A DNA stretch of 40,783 nt from Myxococcales bacterium (GTDB taxonomy: Bacteria > Myxococcota_A > Polyangia > Polyangiales > Polyangiaceae). Under the pieces are notes generated by a model. The model was not told where the DNA came from. It ran no database searches and worked only from the letters and a program-made list of their open reading frames with translations. Position numbers and translations under genes: made by a program. The stretch lies in the NCBI GenBank assembly GCA_012514535.1, contig JAAZAA010000262.1, positions 1 to 40,783 of the forward strand, written 5' to 3'. Below, piece after piece: positions 8,156 to 16,388 of this stretch; within the stretch, counting starts at the first letter, position 1; each line of letters begins with the position of its first letter.

Positions 8156-8612
8156 CGGGGCACACGGCCACGGCTCCCCTGCCTCGCCAATTCCCCCCTG
8201 ACTGGAATTCTGCGAGACCCGGGGGAGAAATCCCGCACCTGTCGGTGGAGGGGGAACCTGAGCCACAGTCCTGGGGGAGATGCCCGCTCGTCCCTGCTTC
8301 CCGACGTCGCCCCCCACGGCATCGATCCACACCACGCGGATCCCAGCCGGGTCGACGCCACTCCCCCTGACGCCATCCGCCGCGGCGTCCCGAGCGAGCA
8401 GCTACGGCGCGGGGTAGCAGGTGCACGTGCCCTCCCTGCTCTCCTCGGTCCCGGCGAGCTCCGCGGGACGGCGGCTCCGAAGACGCACCGCTCCCCCTGC
8501 GCTGGGCAGGACGCCCTCCTCGGGTCAGGTTGAGGGAGATGGGCTCACCCCGAGCCCGCTTGCCAGGGGCGCCCCCCTGCCCGACAATTTTGGATCTCCA
8601 CTCGCCCACTCC
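8156..8612 (+). promoter_or_regulatory. Intergenic leader upstream of winged-helix gene
   Basis: A 457-bp non-coding gap. An AATTCC/GGAATT hairpin at 8189-8209 follows the SulP stop and may end that transcript. Two back-to-back perfect 6-bp hairpins, 8541-8557 (GGGCTC/GAGCCC) and 8564-8579 (CAGGGG/CCCCTG), lie 34-72 bases before the next start. An in-frame extension of the next gene back to 8421 is possible but its residues do not look coding. Confidence 0.4.
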
Positions 8613-9608
8613 ATGAAGCCCCAGGTCCTGATCGACGCCATCGTCCGCCAGACGACGGTGCTCATCGCGCGCCTCTCCACCGCCGGAGGCGTGCGCTCGC
8701 CCTTGGGGCACGTCGCCAACGAGGTCTTCGTCGGCCTCGTGACCGAGCTCGAGAACGAGGGCGTGAGCAAGAAGGTCATCGCCGACATGTTCGGGATGGC
8801 GCTCCGCTCCTACCGCCAGAAGGTGCAGCGCCTCGGTGAGTCGGCGACCACCCGCGGTGTCACCCTCTGGACGGCCGTGCAGACCTTCCTCGCGGAGCGG
8901 GGCACCGCGACCCGGGGCGAGCTCCTGACGCGCTTCCAGTACGACGAGGAGGCGTCCATCCGCGGCATCCTCAACGACCTCGTCGAGAGCGGGCTCATCC
9001 TCCGCAGCGGGCGGGGTGACGAGACGCGGTATCGCGTCCCCACCGCGGAGGAGCTCCGCGACCTCGGCGCCTTCGTCGAGGACCGCTCGCAGGAGTCCTA
9101 CGCCGCCCTGGTCTGGGTGCAGGTGTACCGGGAGGGTCCCCTCAGCATGGAGCGCCTCGCGCAGCTCGTGCCCCTGCCCCAGGCCACCCTCGACGCGACC
9201 ATCGACGCGCTCGTGGCGGACGCGCGGATCCGACGCGATCTGCGCGACGGCGTCGAGGTGTTCACGGCGGAGCACGTGCTCATCCCCGTGGGGGAGACCG
9301 CGGGCTGGGAGGCGGCCATCGTCGATCACCACCGCGCGGTGCTCAACGCGATCGCCGCGAAGGTGACGACGGGCACGCGCACCTCCACCCCCGCCGACGA
9401 AGTGGGCGGCACGACGCTCACCTTCGACCTCTGGCCCGGGCACCCCCGCGAGCAAGAGGTCCGGAGCCTGCTGCGCGCGACCCGCGCCTTGGTGCTGCCC
9501 CTCTGGGAGGAAGTGACGGAGTACAACCGCATGCACCCGGGCAAGGAGACCTATCAGGTGAACTACTACTGCGGGCAGCACGTGCTCGAGGAGGACGAGG
9601 GCGTATGA
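8613..9608 (+). CDS. Double winged-helix protein, unknown function
   Basis: A 331-residue cytoplasmic protein without signal peptide or membrane segments. Residues about 25-75 form a helical start (EVFVGLVTELENEGVSKKVI), then two winged-helix-like modules. The first (about 92-148) runs from VQTFLAERGTATRGELLTRF to LVESGLILRSG. The second (about 168-235) runs from WVQVYREGPLSMERLAQLV to IDALVADARI. A C-terminal domain (about 236-331) contains a TFDLWPGHPREQEV block and ends in YYCGQHVLEED. The fold suggests a transcriptional regulator. I cannot name the family. ATG 8613 is preferred over an upstream start because homology-like residues begin there. Its stop overlaps the next start by 4 nt (ATGA), so it is translationally coupled to the GH30-like lipoprotein. 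Confidence 0.7.
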   Translation: MKPQVLIDAIVRQTTVLIARLSTAGGVRSPLGHVANEVFVGLVTELENEGVSKKVIADMFGMALRSYRQKVQRLGESATTRGVTLWTAVQTFLAERGTATRGELLTRFQYDEEASIRGILNDLVESGLILRSGRGDETRYRVPTAEELRDLGAFVEDRSQESYAALVWVQVYREGPLSMERLAQLVPLPQATLDATIDALVADARIRRDLRDGVEVFTAEHVLIPVGETAGWEAAIVDHHRAVLNAIAAKVTTGTRTSTPADEVGGTTLTFDLWPGHPREQEVRSLLRATRALVLPLWEEVTEYNRMHPGKETYQVNYYCGQHVLEEDEGV

Positions 9609-11266
9609 AGCCATCGGTTGCGTGGAACGTGATCCTCCTCGGCGTCGCGCTGGTGCTCGGCGCCTGCTCCCCCTCCGGGCCGCAGGTGGGCAGCCAGACG
9701 AACTGGTTGCGGGCCTGCGACTCGACGGACGAGTGCGGCGGACTCGAGTGCATCTGCGGCGTGTGCACGCTGCCCTGCGCGGAGCTGGCCTGCGGGGAGC
9801 TCCCGGACAGCGCCTGCGTCGCCTCGACCGAGACCGGCGCCATCGCGGTCTGTGGTGGCTCGGCCCCGCCGAGCGGGCTGTGTCTGCCCCGCTGCGACGA
9901 GGAGAGCTGCCCCGCGGGGACGAGCTGCCTGGCGGGGGTGTGCGCGCCCACGGGCACGCCCTCCGCCCGGGTGACGCTCGACCTCTCGGCGCGCCACCAG
10001 ACCCTCGTCGGCCTCGGCGCCTCCCTGGCCTACTCGGACGACGTGATCGCCGACCACGCGCAGCGAGAGGCCCTCTACGATCTGGTGTTCCGCGACGGCG
10101 GCTTCGACGCGCTGCGGTTCCGCAACCGCTACGAGACCGACGACGACGACCTGAGCGCCACCGCGGAGATCATCGAGGCGGCGACGGAGCGCCTCGGGCG
10201 CCGACCGTTCCTGTTCATGTCGTCGGCGACGCCCCCGGCTGCCCTCAAGGCCAACGCCTCCCGCGTCTGCGAGGGCGGCGACGCGGCCTGCACCCTGAGC
10301 ACCGTCGACGACGGCGGCTTCGACTACGCAGGCTTCGCGAACTACTGGCGCTCGGCCTTCGAAGCTTACGCGGCCCTCGGGATCGTCCCGGACTACTTCA
10401 GCATCCAGAACCACCCGAACCTCGTCTACGCAGAGGAGCACCGGGGTGAGGCGTGCCGCTTCTTGCCCGAGGAGGGCACCGCCAGCGTCACGATCGACGG
10501 GGAGCCGACCGACGTCGACTACCCGGGCTACCGAGAGGCCCTCGAGGCCGTGACCTCGTCGATCGCGGATCTCGAGGAGGTCCCCCGGGCCGCCGTCGCC
10601 GAGACCACCGGGCTCGTCACCGTCGGTGAGTACGTGCCGCCCCTGGATCCGACCACCTTCCAGGCCATCGCCTTCCACATGTACGGGGTGGACACGACCA
10701 CCCCCAACGTGGAGGCCCTCGAGAACGTCCGGGCCCTGTCCGAGGAGCTCGGGATCCCGGCGTTCCAGACGGAGATCCAGGCGGAGGGCTTCGAGACCGC
10801 CGTCCTCGCCCACCACGCCTTCGCCAGCGCGGGTGGCTCGCTCTACCTGCAGAACGATCTGGTCACCACGAGCCTCGACGCCCCGCCGCTCTCGCTCGTC
10901 CTGCTGAGGGACGAGGGCGTTCAGCCCCAGGACCCCTTCCACGCCCTGGCGCACTACGCCAAGGGGACGGATCCCGGCTGGGTGCGGATCGACGCGGAGG
11001 GCGACTCGTCGCAGCTGCTCTCCTCCGCGTGGCTCGCGCCCGAGGAAGACGCCCTGACGGTGATCCTGATCAATGTGGGTTCGGACGAGCTCCGTGTCGA
11101 GGTCGCGCTCCCCGAAGACGTCCGCGCGGCGTACCCCCAGACCCAGGTCACGCGCACCGGCTTCGACGGTCTCGAGCGCCAGGTGTCTCTCGGCGAGCTC
11201 CCCGCGAACGGGGTCGTCCACCTGCCGACCCGAGCGATCGTGACGCTGCAGCTCACCGCCCCCTGA
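9605..11266 (+). CDS. GH30-like lipoprotein with altered acid/base residue
   Basis: A 553-residue lipoprotein. The signal peptide ends in the lipobox LVLGAC (Cys21). Residues 38-113 form a Cys-rich module of the kind common in myxobacterial surface proteins (about 13 Cys). From about 122 the sequence follows glycoside hydrolase family 30: the QTLVGLGASLAYSDD opening, FLFMSSATPPAALKAN, a SIQN-x-PN segment after strand 4, AFHMYGV, FQTEIQ, and a C-terminal beta domain. In GH30 enzymes strand 4 ends in Asn-Glu-Pro, whose Glu is the acid/base. Here residues 269-271 are Asn-His-Pro (codon CAC at 10412-10414). The nucleophile position is retained as Glu390 in QTEIQ. It may therefore be a binding protein, or use an altered mechanism. 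It is co-expressed with the winged-helix gene by ATGA overlap. Confidence 0.8.
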   Translation: MKPSVAWNVILLGVALVLGACSPSGPQVGSQTNWLRACDSTDECGGLECICGVCTLPCAELACGELPDSACVASTETGAIAVCGGSAPPSGLCLPRCDEESCPAGTSCLAGVCAPTGTPSARVTLDLSARHQTLVGLGASLAYSDDVIADHAQREALYDLVFRDGGFDALRFRNRYETDDDDLSATAEIIEAATERLGRRPFLFMSSATPPAALKANASRVCEGGDAACTLSTVDDGGFDYAGFANYWRSAFEAYAALGIVPDYFSIQNHPNLVYAEEHRGEACRFLPEEGTASVTIDGEPTDVDYPGYREALEAVTSSIADLEEVPRAAVAETTGLVTVGEYVPPLDPTTFQAIAFHMYGVDTTTPNVEALENVRALSEELGIPAFQTEIQAEGFETAVLAHHAFASAGGSLYLQNDLVTTSLDAPPLSLVLLRDEGVQPQDPFHALAHYAKGTDPGWVRIDAEGDSSQLLSSAWLAPEEDALTVILINVGSDELRVEVALPEDVRAAYPQTQVTRTGFDGLERQVSLGELPANGVVHLPTRAIVTLQLTAP

Positions 11267-11628
11267 GGGATCCCGTCCCGACGAGAAGCAGCGAGCGCGT
11301 CGATCCGAGGACGACGCTTCGGCGCACCCGTCGGCCACAGCGAGCAGGCCCCGCAACGAGGGCGGGGCCCTGCGCGGCGAGATGTCGTCGGTGGGGCTCC
11401 TTGGTGAGTGTGCGGGCCACGGGTGCGCCCGAGCGGAACGCACCGGGGATGTCGTCCTACGTGGTGAGCACATCGGCGCTCCGGGCGCCGGGCGAAGACG
11501 TCTCGGGAGGCGACCCACCGGGCGCCATCGGCCTGGGCGAAAGTGGCGCGGGCGGAATCGTCCACCGGGCCCGGGAGCGAAGCCTCCTCTGTCGAGGCCT
11601 CCCCCAGGATGGCACACAAGATACAGAG
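11267..11628 (+). promoter_or_regulatory. Intergenic region upstream of sigma factor
   Basis: A 362-bp gap with no convincing coding frame. It carries the hairpin at 11347-11369 and presumably the promoter of the downstream sigma gene. No confident promoter motif was found. Confidence 0.4.
11347..11369 (+). terminator. Hairpin after GH30-like gene
   Basis: A perfect 8-bp stem (GGCCCCGC at 11347-11354 with GCGGGGCC at 11362-11369) and a 7-base loop, 80 bp beyond the stop. No T run follows, so termination is likely but unproven. Confidence 0.5.
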
Positions 11629-12207
11629 ATGACACTGATGCAGGTCATGCCCTCTGCCCCCGACGCGGACCTCTTCGAGGCCGTCCAGGCGGATCGGGAG
11701 GGGTGGCAGGCCCTGGCCTTCGAGCGCTACAGGGCGGCGGTCACCAGCCTGGTCCGGCGACAGTTCCGGGGGCAGCCCGACGACGTCGACGACATCGTCG
11801 CGGAGGCGTTCCTGCGTTTCCTCGAGCGGGCCTCTCGCGTACGTCGCGCCGAGAGCCTCCGCGCGTATCTCCTCTCCATCACGCAGAACACCGTGCGCGC
11901 CGAGATCCGCCGGCGCACCCGGCTGCGACGTGCCTTCGGGGCGCGGGACGGCAGCGTCGACGAGGCCCGATCCGTCGACGATCCCGCCGCGCGCGCCGCG
12001 CTGATCGAGCTCGGGGGCATCCTCGCGCGCATGGGCGAGAGCGAGCGCCGCGCTTACCTGCTCCGCGTGGTCGGCGATCTGGGGCTCGACGCCGTGGCGG
12101 ACGCCCTGGGGCTCTCCCGCTCCACCGCGCAGCGCCGCATCTCCGCGGCGTCGACGTTCCTCCGCAAGAGCGCGGCTCGCAACGCGCTCCTCTCCGAGTA
12201 CGTGTGA
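11629..12207 (+). CDS. ECF-type RNA polymerase sigma factor
   Basis: A 192-residue sigma-70 family protein of the short (ECF) type. Region 2 spans about residues 25-95: FERYRAAVTSLVRRQF, then the DDVDDIVAEAFLRFLE helix (core binding) and SLRAYLLSITQNTVRAEIRRR (-10 recognition). Region 4 spans about 130-185, with the helix-turn-helix LDAVADALGLSRSTAQRRIS. There is no sigma-3 domain and no long C-terminal extension. No anti-sigma gene lies beside it: downstream is convergent dapB and upstream the GH30-like gene. The start is ATG 11629; in-frame ATGs at 11638 and 11647 are alternatives, and no strong ribosome-binding site separates them. Confidence 0.85.
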   Translation: MTLMQVMPSAPDADLFEAVQADREGWQALAFERYRAAVTSLVRRQFRGQPDDVDDIVAEAFLRFLERASRVRRAESLRAYLLSITQNTVRAEIRRRTRLRRAFGARDGSVDEARSVDDPAARAALIELGGILARMGESERRAYLLRVVGDLGLDAVADALGLSRSTAQRRISAASTFLRKSAARNALLSEYV

Positions 12208-12297
12208 GCCTTGGGGAGGCCGTGCTTCCGCTCCCCGCCCTCGTCCGGCCGGGGGTGGAGCGTCCCGATCCGTTCGAGGCCTGGCGTCGCGGGGCCG

Positions 12298-13086
12298 TCA
12301 ACCGCCGAGCACGTCCGCGATCGTGTAGCGCCCTGGCGCCCGCCCGAGCACGTAGCGCGCCGCGCTGATCGCCCCGCGAGCGAACAGATCGCGATCCGTC
12401 GCCCGGTGGGTGAGCTCGAGGCGCTCGGAGGGGCCGAGCAGGTGCACCGTGTGATCACCGATCACGTCGCCGCCCCGCACCCCGAACACGGCCATCTCCT
12501 CGTCCGTGCGAGCGCCCACCTGGCCGTCCCGCCCGCGCAGCTCCGCGAGCTCCGTGCGCACCTCCCGCGCCGCGTCCGCGAGGCGGATCGCCGTCCCGCT
12601 GGGCGCGTCCAGCTTCTTGCGGTGGTGCACCTCGACGATCTCCACGTCGAACTCCGCGCCCAGGCGACGCATCGCGTGCTGCACGACCTCGGCGAGGACC
12701 TGCACGCCGCGGCTCATGTTCGGCGCCCACACCACCGGCACCTTCGCCGCCGCCTGCTCCAGAGCGCGCTGGCCTCGCTCGTCGAGGTTCGTCGTGCCCG
12801 AGACGATGGCCACGCCGGCCTTCTCGCTGGCGGCGAAGAGAGGCGCCACCGCGTTCGCCACGGAGAAGTCGATCACGACGTCGGCGCCCAGCAGACCCGC
12901 GGCGATGTCCGCGCTCAGCTCCACACCGATGGCGCCGACTCCGGCCACCTCGCCCGCGTCCCGGCCGAGGGCGGGATCGTCCGCCGCGCAGATCGCGCCC
13001 ACGAGCTGAATGTCCGGGGCGGCGTGCGCCAGCCGAGTGACCGCTTGCCCCATGCGTCCCGAGGCGCCGAAGACTGCCAACTTCAT
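12298..13086 (-). CDS. dapB: 4-hydroxy-tetrahydrodipicolinate reductase DapB
   Basis: DapB reduces hydroxytetrahydrodipicolinate with NAD(P)H in the diaminopimelate/lysine pathway, which supplies peptidoglycan. The 262-residue product begins with the dinucleotide-binding loop VFGASGRMG. It carries VIDFSVANAV, GTTNLDERG and the family signature VEVHHRKKLDAPSGTA, whose paired His and Lys act on the substrate. FGVRGGDVIGDHTVHLLG and a C-terminal ISAARYVLG complete the fold. The start at ATG 13086 places the nucleotide-binding loop at the usual N-terminus; an upstream in-frame start at 13122 would add 12 Pro/Ala-rich residues. It is the last gene of the rseP-rsmB-dapB run, 37 bp after rsmB. Confidence 0.96.
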   Translation of the reverse strand: MKLAVFGASGRMGQAVTRLAHAAPDIQLVGAICAADDPALGRDAGEVAGVGAIGVELSADIAAGLLGADVVIDFSVANAVAPLFAASEKAGVAIVSGTTNLDERGQRALEQAAAKVPVVWAPNMSRGVQVLAEVVQHAMRRLGAEFDVEIVEVHHRKKLDAPSGTAIRLADAAREVRTELAELRGRDGQVGARTDEEMAVFGVRGGDVIGDHTVHLLGPSERLELTHRATDRDLFARGAISAARYVLGRAPGRYTIADVLGG

Positions 13087-13123
13087 GGCGGCGGGTTTGC
13101 CAGCGGGAGCAGGCGGTTGCAAG

Positions 13124-14482
13124 TCAGCGTCGACGCAAGCTGGCCACGAAGTAGCCGTCGGTGCCGTGGGTTCCGGGGAGCAACCGGAGGCTGCTCCGAT
13201 CCGGCGGAAAGACCTCGGCCACCCGCGGCGCGTCGAAGGGGACGGGCTCCAGCAGCTCGCCCACGCCCTCGAGCACCTCCTCGCAGGCCTCCCGCAACAC
13301 GCTGCACGTCGCGTAGATCACCCGCCCGCCCGGGCGCGCCTGGGTCGCCGCCGCCCGGAGGATCGCTCGCTGCACGTCCGTGAGGCGCGCTGGATCTTCC
13401 GGGCGCAGACGGCGCGCGATCTCGGGGCGACGCCGCAGCGTGCCGTCCCCGACGCAGGGGACGTCGACCACCACCCGATCGAAGCCCCCCGGGAGCGCGT
13501 CTCCCGAAGCCTGGATCCCGTCCGCGGACTCGCCGGGGGCTCCCTCCGAAGCCTCGAGGGCACAGGGCACCGCGGGGGCAGCTCCTCGGGTCCAGTCGAC
13601 GGCGACGGTCCGCGGACGGGGCAACCCCAAGCGCTCGAACTCGAGCCGGAGCTGCTCGAGCTTTCCGGGGTGCAGGTCCGTCGCCCAGAGCTCACCAGTC
13701 GGTCCGACGAGCTCCGCCAGGAGCGACGCCTTTTGTCCGCGCCCCGCGCAGGCGTCCAGCACCCGCTCGCCGGGCCGCGCTCCGACCGCCCACGTCACCA
13801 GCTGCGCCCCCTCCTCCTGCACGACGAACGCGCCCTCGGCGTACCCGGGCAAGCGGCGAGGATCCCCGCCGCCGCGGAAGCGATAGGCCCCGGGCGCGAG
13901 CGCGCTCGGCCGCGCGAGATCCGGATCACTCAGCCACGCGGGCGCCGCCGCTCCCCCCGCGAGGCGCAGGCCGACTCCGACTCCCGCGCCGTCGCCGCCG
14001 AGGAGGGCCGCGGTCTCGTCGTCGCCGACCGCGCGCGCCATGCGCTCCACCAGCCACCGGGGCGCGCTGCGCCGCAGCGCCACGGGCAAGGGTTCGAGCT
14101 CCGTCGCCGTGACCTTGCGCAACACGGCGTTGGCGAAGCCCGCCACGCGAGCGCCCCGGGCGCGCTTGATCTCCGCCACCGCCTCGTGGACCGCGGCGCG
14201 CTGCGGCACGCGATCGAGGAAGGCGATCTGGTAAGCGCCGACGAGCAGGTGGCTCGTGAGCTCCGTGTCCGCGCGTCGGATCTTGCCGAACCGCCCGAGC
14301 ACCTCGAGGAGGTAGCCCTCCGTGCGCAGCACCCCGTAGACGAGCTCCGTCGCCAGCGCCCGATCCCGGGGATCGAGGCCCCCTGCGCGATCCAGCTCCG
14401 CAGACAGGGCCGCCGCCGCGAAGGCGTCGTCCTCCCAGACCCGACGCAGCACCGTCGCCGCGATCCGTCGCGCCGCGCTCAT
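13124..14482 (-). CDS. rsmB: RsmB-type 16S rRNA cytosine-C5 methyltransferase
   Basis: A 452-residue SAM-dependent RNA methyltransferase of the Sun/RsmB group, expected to methylate C967 of 16S rRNA. Residues about 1-135 form a NusB-like RNA-binding domain (RIAATVLRRV, DPRDRALATELVYGVLR, VHEAVAEIKR). The catalytic domain has motif I as DACAGRGQKASLLAE (classically DxCAAPGGKT, so the loop is altered). Motif IV is VDVPCVGDGTLRRRPEI and motif VI YATCSV, each with its conserved Cys. An insert rich in Gly/Ala/Glu (about residues 318-345) precedes motif IV. The product ends in GTDGYFVASLRRR, as in the family. Its ATG overlaps the rseP stop by 4 nt. Confidence 0.92.
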   Translation of the reverse strand: MSAARRIAATVLRRVWEDDAFAAAALSAELDRAGGLDPRDRALATELVYGVLRTEGYLLEVLGRFGKIRRADTELTSHLLVGAYQIAFLDRVPQRAAVHEAVAEIKRARGARVAGFANAVLRKVTATELEPLPVALRRSAPRWLVERMARAVGDDETAALLGGDGAGVGVGLRLAGGAAAPAWLSDPDLARPSALAPGAYRFRGGGDPRRLPGYAEGAFVVQEEGAQLVTWAVGARPGERVLDACAGRGQKASLLAELVGPTGELWATDLHPGKLEQLRLEFERLGLPRPRTVAVDWTRGAAPAVPCALEASEGAPGESADGIQASGDALPGGFDRVVVDVPCVGDGTLRRRPEIARRLRPEDPARLTDVQRAILRAAATQARPGGRVIYATCSVLREACEEVLEGVGELLEPVPFDAPRVAEVFPPDRSSLRLLPGTHGTDGYFVASLRRR

Positions 14483-16212
14483 CCCGTCAGCTCGCCGATC
14501 TGCCCCGCGATGACCTCCCAGCGCTTCTCCACGTCGTTCTTGAAGGCGATGCCCATCAGGACGAGCAGCACGGCCATGCCCGCGATGTGCGCCACCTCCC
14601 GCACACGCATCGGCACGGGGCGCCGGAGCACCCCCTCGATCGCGAAGAACATGAGATGCCCTCCGTCGAGCACCGGGATCGGCAGCAAGTTCAGGAGGCC
14701 CAGGTTGATGCTCACGAGGGCCATCACCCAGATGAAGTACTCGGTGCCCTTGCGGCGCTCCTCCCCCGCGATCTCGTAGATCGTGATGGGGCCAGAGATC
14801 TCACTGAGGCTGAGCCGCCCCTGGGCCAGGCGCACGAACGCCATGGAGATGAAGCGCGTGACGGCGACCGTCTCGTCCACCGCCTTCTCGAAGGCGTACC
14901 GGATCGGCGTGGGGTGCTCGACCCGCTCCTCCAGCGCCAGCGGCAGCCACTGCTGCACCGTGTTCGACGCGCAGCCGAGGGCGCCCCACTCCACGAGGTT
15001 CGCCCAGCTTCCGCAGGGGAGCACGTAGCGGGCGAAGCGCTGACCCTGGGCGTCGACGAAGTCCTCCCGGCGGATCCGGAACGTGCCGGAGCGCTCCCGA
15101 CCGTCTCGCCCCGAGATGAAGCCGAGCTGATGTTCTCGGTCCCGATCCGCGTCGAGCCAGTCCACCAGGGTGGACCACGCAGGGATCGGGTCTCCGTTGA
15201 GCTTCAGCAAGCGATCGCCGCGCCGCAGACCGGCCTCGTACAGGTACGTGCCCGCGGGCACCTCCACCGCGTACAGATCCGCGGACTCCATGCCCGTCCG
15301 CTCGAACAGGCCGACGCCCCGCGAGTGCGGCGTCAACGCGACCACGCCCGCCTCGAACACGGCCATGCGAGCGAGGCCGCCGAGCGCGTCCTCCACGGGC
15401 ACGGGGCGCAGGTACGCCACGGGGACGGTCTCTCCGAGGTTCGCCTTGAACTCCCGCTCCAGATCCATGAAGCGCCGGATCGGCTGGCCCGCGACCTGGG
15501 TGATCACGTCGAAGGTGCGGAGGCCGGCGCGGTAGGCCGGGGACTCCGGAGACGAGATCCCCACGACGGCCGCCGGCGAGTTCGGCTGGATACCGACGGT
15601 CCCGTAGCTCTCCACGATGTCGAGCTGCAGGTGCCGCCGCCGCTCCTGGACGGGCACCTCCACGTCCACGTGGCGATTGTCGCGGAACACCTTGAAGGTG
15701 AGGTTGCCTCCCGGATTTGCCTCGACGATGCGCTTGAGCTCGTCGAAGGTGCCGATGTCCTCGCCGTCGATGGCCATGACGCGATCGCCGGGCTGCAGCT
15801 TGCCGTCCGCGGGGTGCCCGGGAAGCACCACGCCGACGGTGGGGGGCGCGAAGGGTCCGTCCGTGACGAACACGGAGAAGTAGAGCAGGACCGGGAAGAC
15901 GAGGTTCATCGCCGGGCCCGCCAGCACGACGATGACGCGCTTGTAGGCGGGCAGGCTCTCGAAGGTCCGCTTGCGGTCCTCCGGCATCACCAGGTCGCTC
16001 TTGGAGGCCTCCAGCATCTTCACGTAGCCCCCCAGGGGCAGGAGCGAGATGCAGTACTCCGTCTCCCGACCGCGCAGCTTCAGGATCTTGGGGCCGAAGC
16101 CCAGGCTGAAGGTGAGCACCTTCACCCCGAAGGCCTTCGCGAAGAGGAAATGCCCGAGCTCGTGGACGAAGATCAGCGAGCTGATCAGGATGACGAAGTA
16201 GAGCAGGTCCAT
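14479..16212 (-). CDS. rseP: RseP-type site-2 protease with three PDZ-like domains
   Basis: An intramembrane zinc metalloprotease that cleaves membrane-bound regulators such as anti-sigma factors. The zinc motif HELGH is at residues 17-21 in the first membrane helix, and the second active-site motif PVLDGGHLMFF lies near residue 530. SLGFGPKILKLRGRETEYCISLLPLGGYVKM and PAMNLVFPVLL match the family core. Between them are three PDZ-like units: about 135-185 (PGDRVMAIDG), about 225-265 (YRAGLRTFDVITQVAG) and about 320-360 (YEAGLRRGDRLLKLNG). This gives 577 residues, against about 450 with two PDZ domains in E. coli. ATG 16212 is chosen because the hydrophobic first helix starts there; an earlier start at 16263 would add a basic leader. 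It heads the rseP-rsmB-dapB run. Confidence 0.94.
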   Translation of the reverse strand: MDLLYFVILISSLIFVHELGHFLFAKAFGVKVLTFSLGFGPKILKLRGRETEYCISLLPLGGYVKMLEASKSDLVMPEDRKRTFESLPAYKRVIVVLAGPAMNLVFPVLLYFSVFVTDGPFAPPTVGVVLPGHPADGKLQPGDRVMAIDGEDIGTFDELKRIVEANPGGNLTFKVFRDNRHVDVEVPVQERRRHLQLDIVESYGTVGIQPNSPAAVVGISSPESPAYRAGLRTFDVITQVAGQPIRRFMDLEREFKANLGETVPVAYLRPVPVEDALGGLARMAVFEAGVVALTPHSRGVGLFERTGMESADLYAVEVPAGTYLYEAGLRRGDRLLKLNGDPIPAWSTLVDWLDADRDREHQLGFISGRDGRERSGTFRIRREDFVDAQGQRFARYVLPCGSWANLVEWGALGCASNTVQQWLPLALEERVEHPTPIRYAFEKAVDETVAVTRFISMAFVRLAQGRLSLSEISGPITIYEIAGEERRKGTEYFIWVMALVSINLGLLNLLPIPVLDGGHLMFFAIEGVLRRPVPMRVREVAHIAGMAVLLVLMGIAFKNDVEKRWEVIAGQIGELTG

Positions 16213-16388
16213 CGGGTCGAACCGCTGGAGGGCCCTGCACGAGGCCCCCACGAGGCGGCGCACGCTAGCATGCAGGCCCAGCGCCAGGTAGCGGCCCCAG
16301 GGAGCCGGCTCCGCCGTCGTCGGCGCGTCGCACCCTGCCGGCGTCGCGTGCCCGTGGCCGCCCGCGCCCGAGCGAGCTAGTCTGCGTC

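Noticed and set aside
8421-8612. N-terminal extension of the winged-helix protein
   Set aside because: The extra 64 residues are Arg/Pro/Ser-rich, cover the two hairpins and do not resemble a folded start.
11434-11460. ECF-type promoter GGAAC upstream of the sigma gene
   Set aside because: No convincing -10 partner at the expected spacing; chance is likely at this base composition.
12208-12297. Terminator between convergent sigma and dapB genes
   Set aside because: No stem longer than a few base pairs was found in the 90-bp gap.
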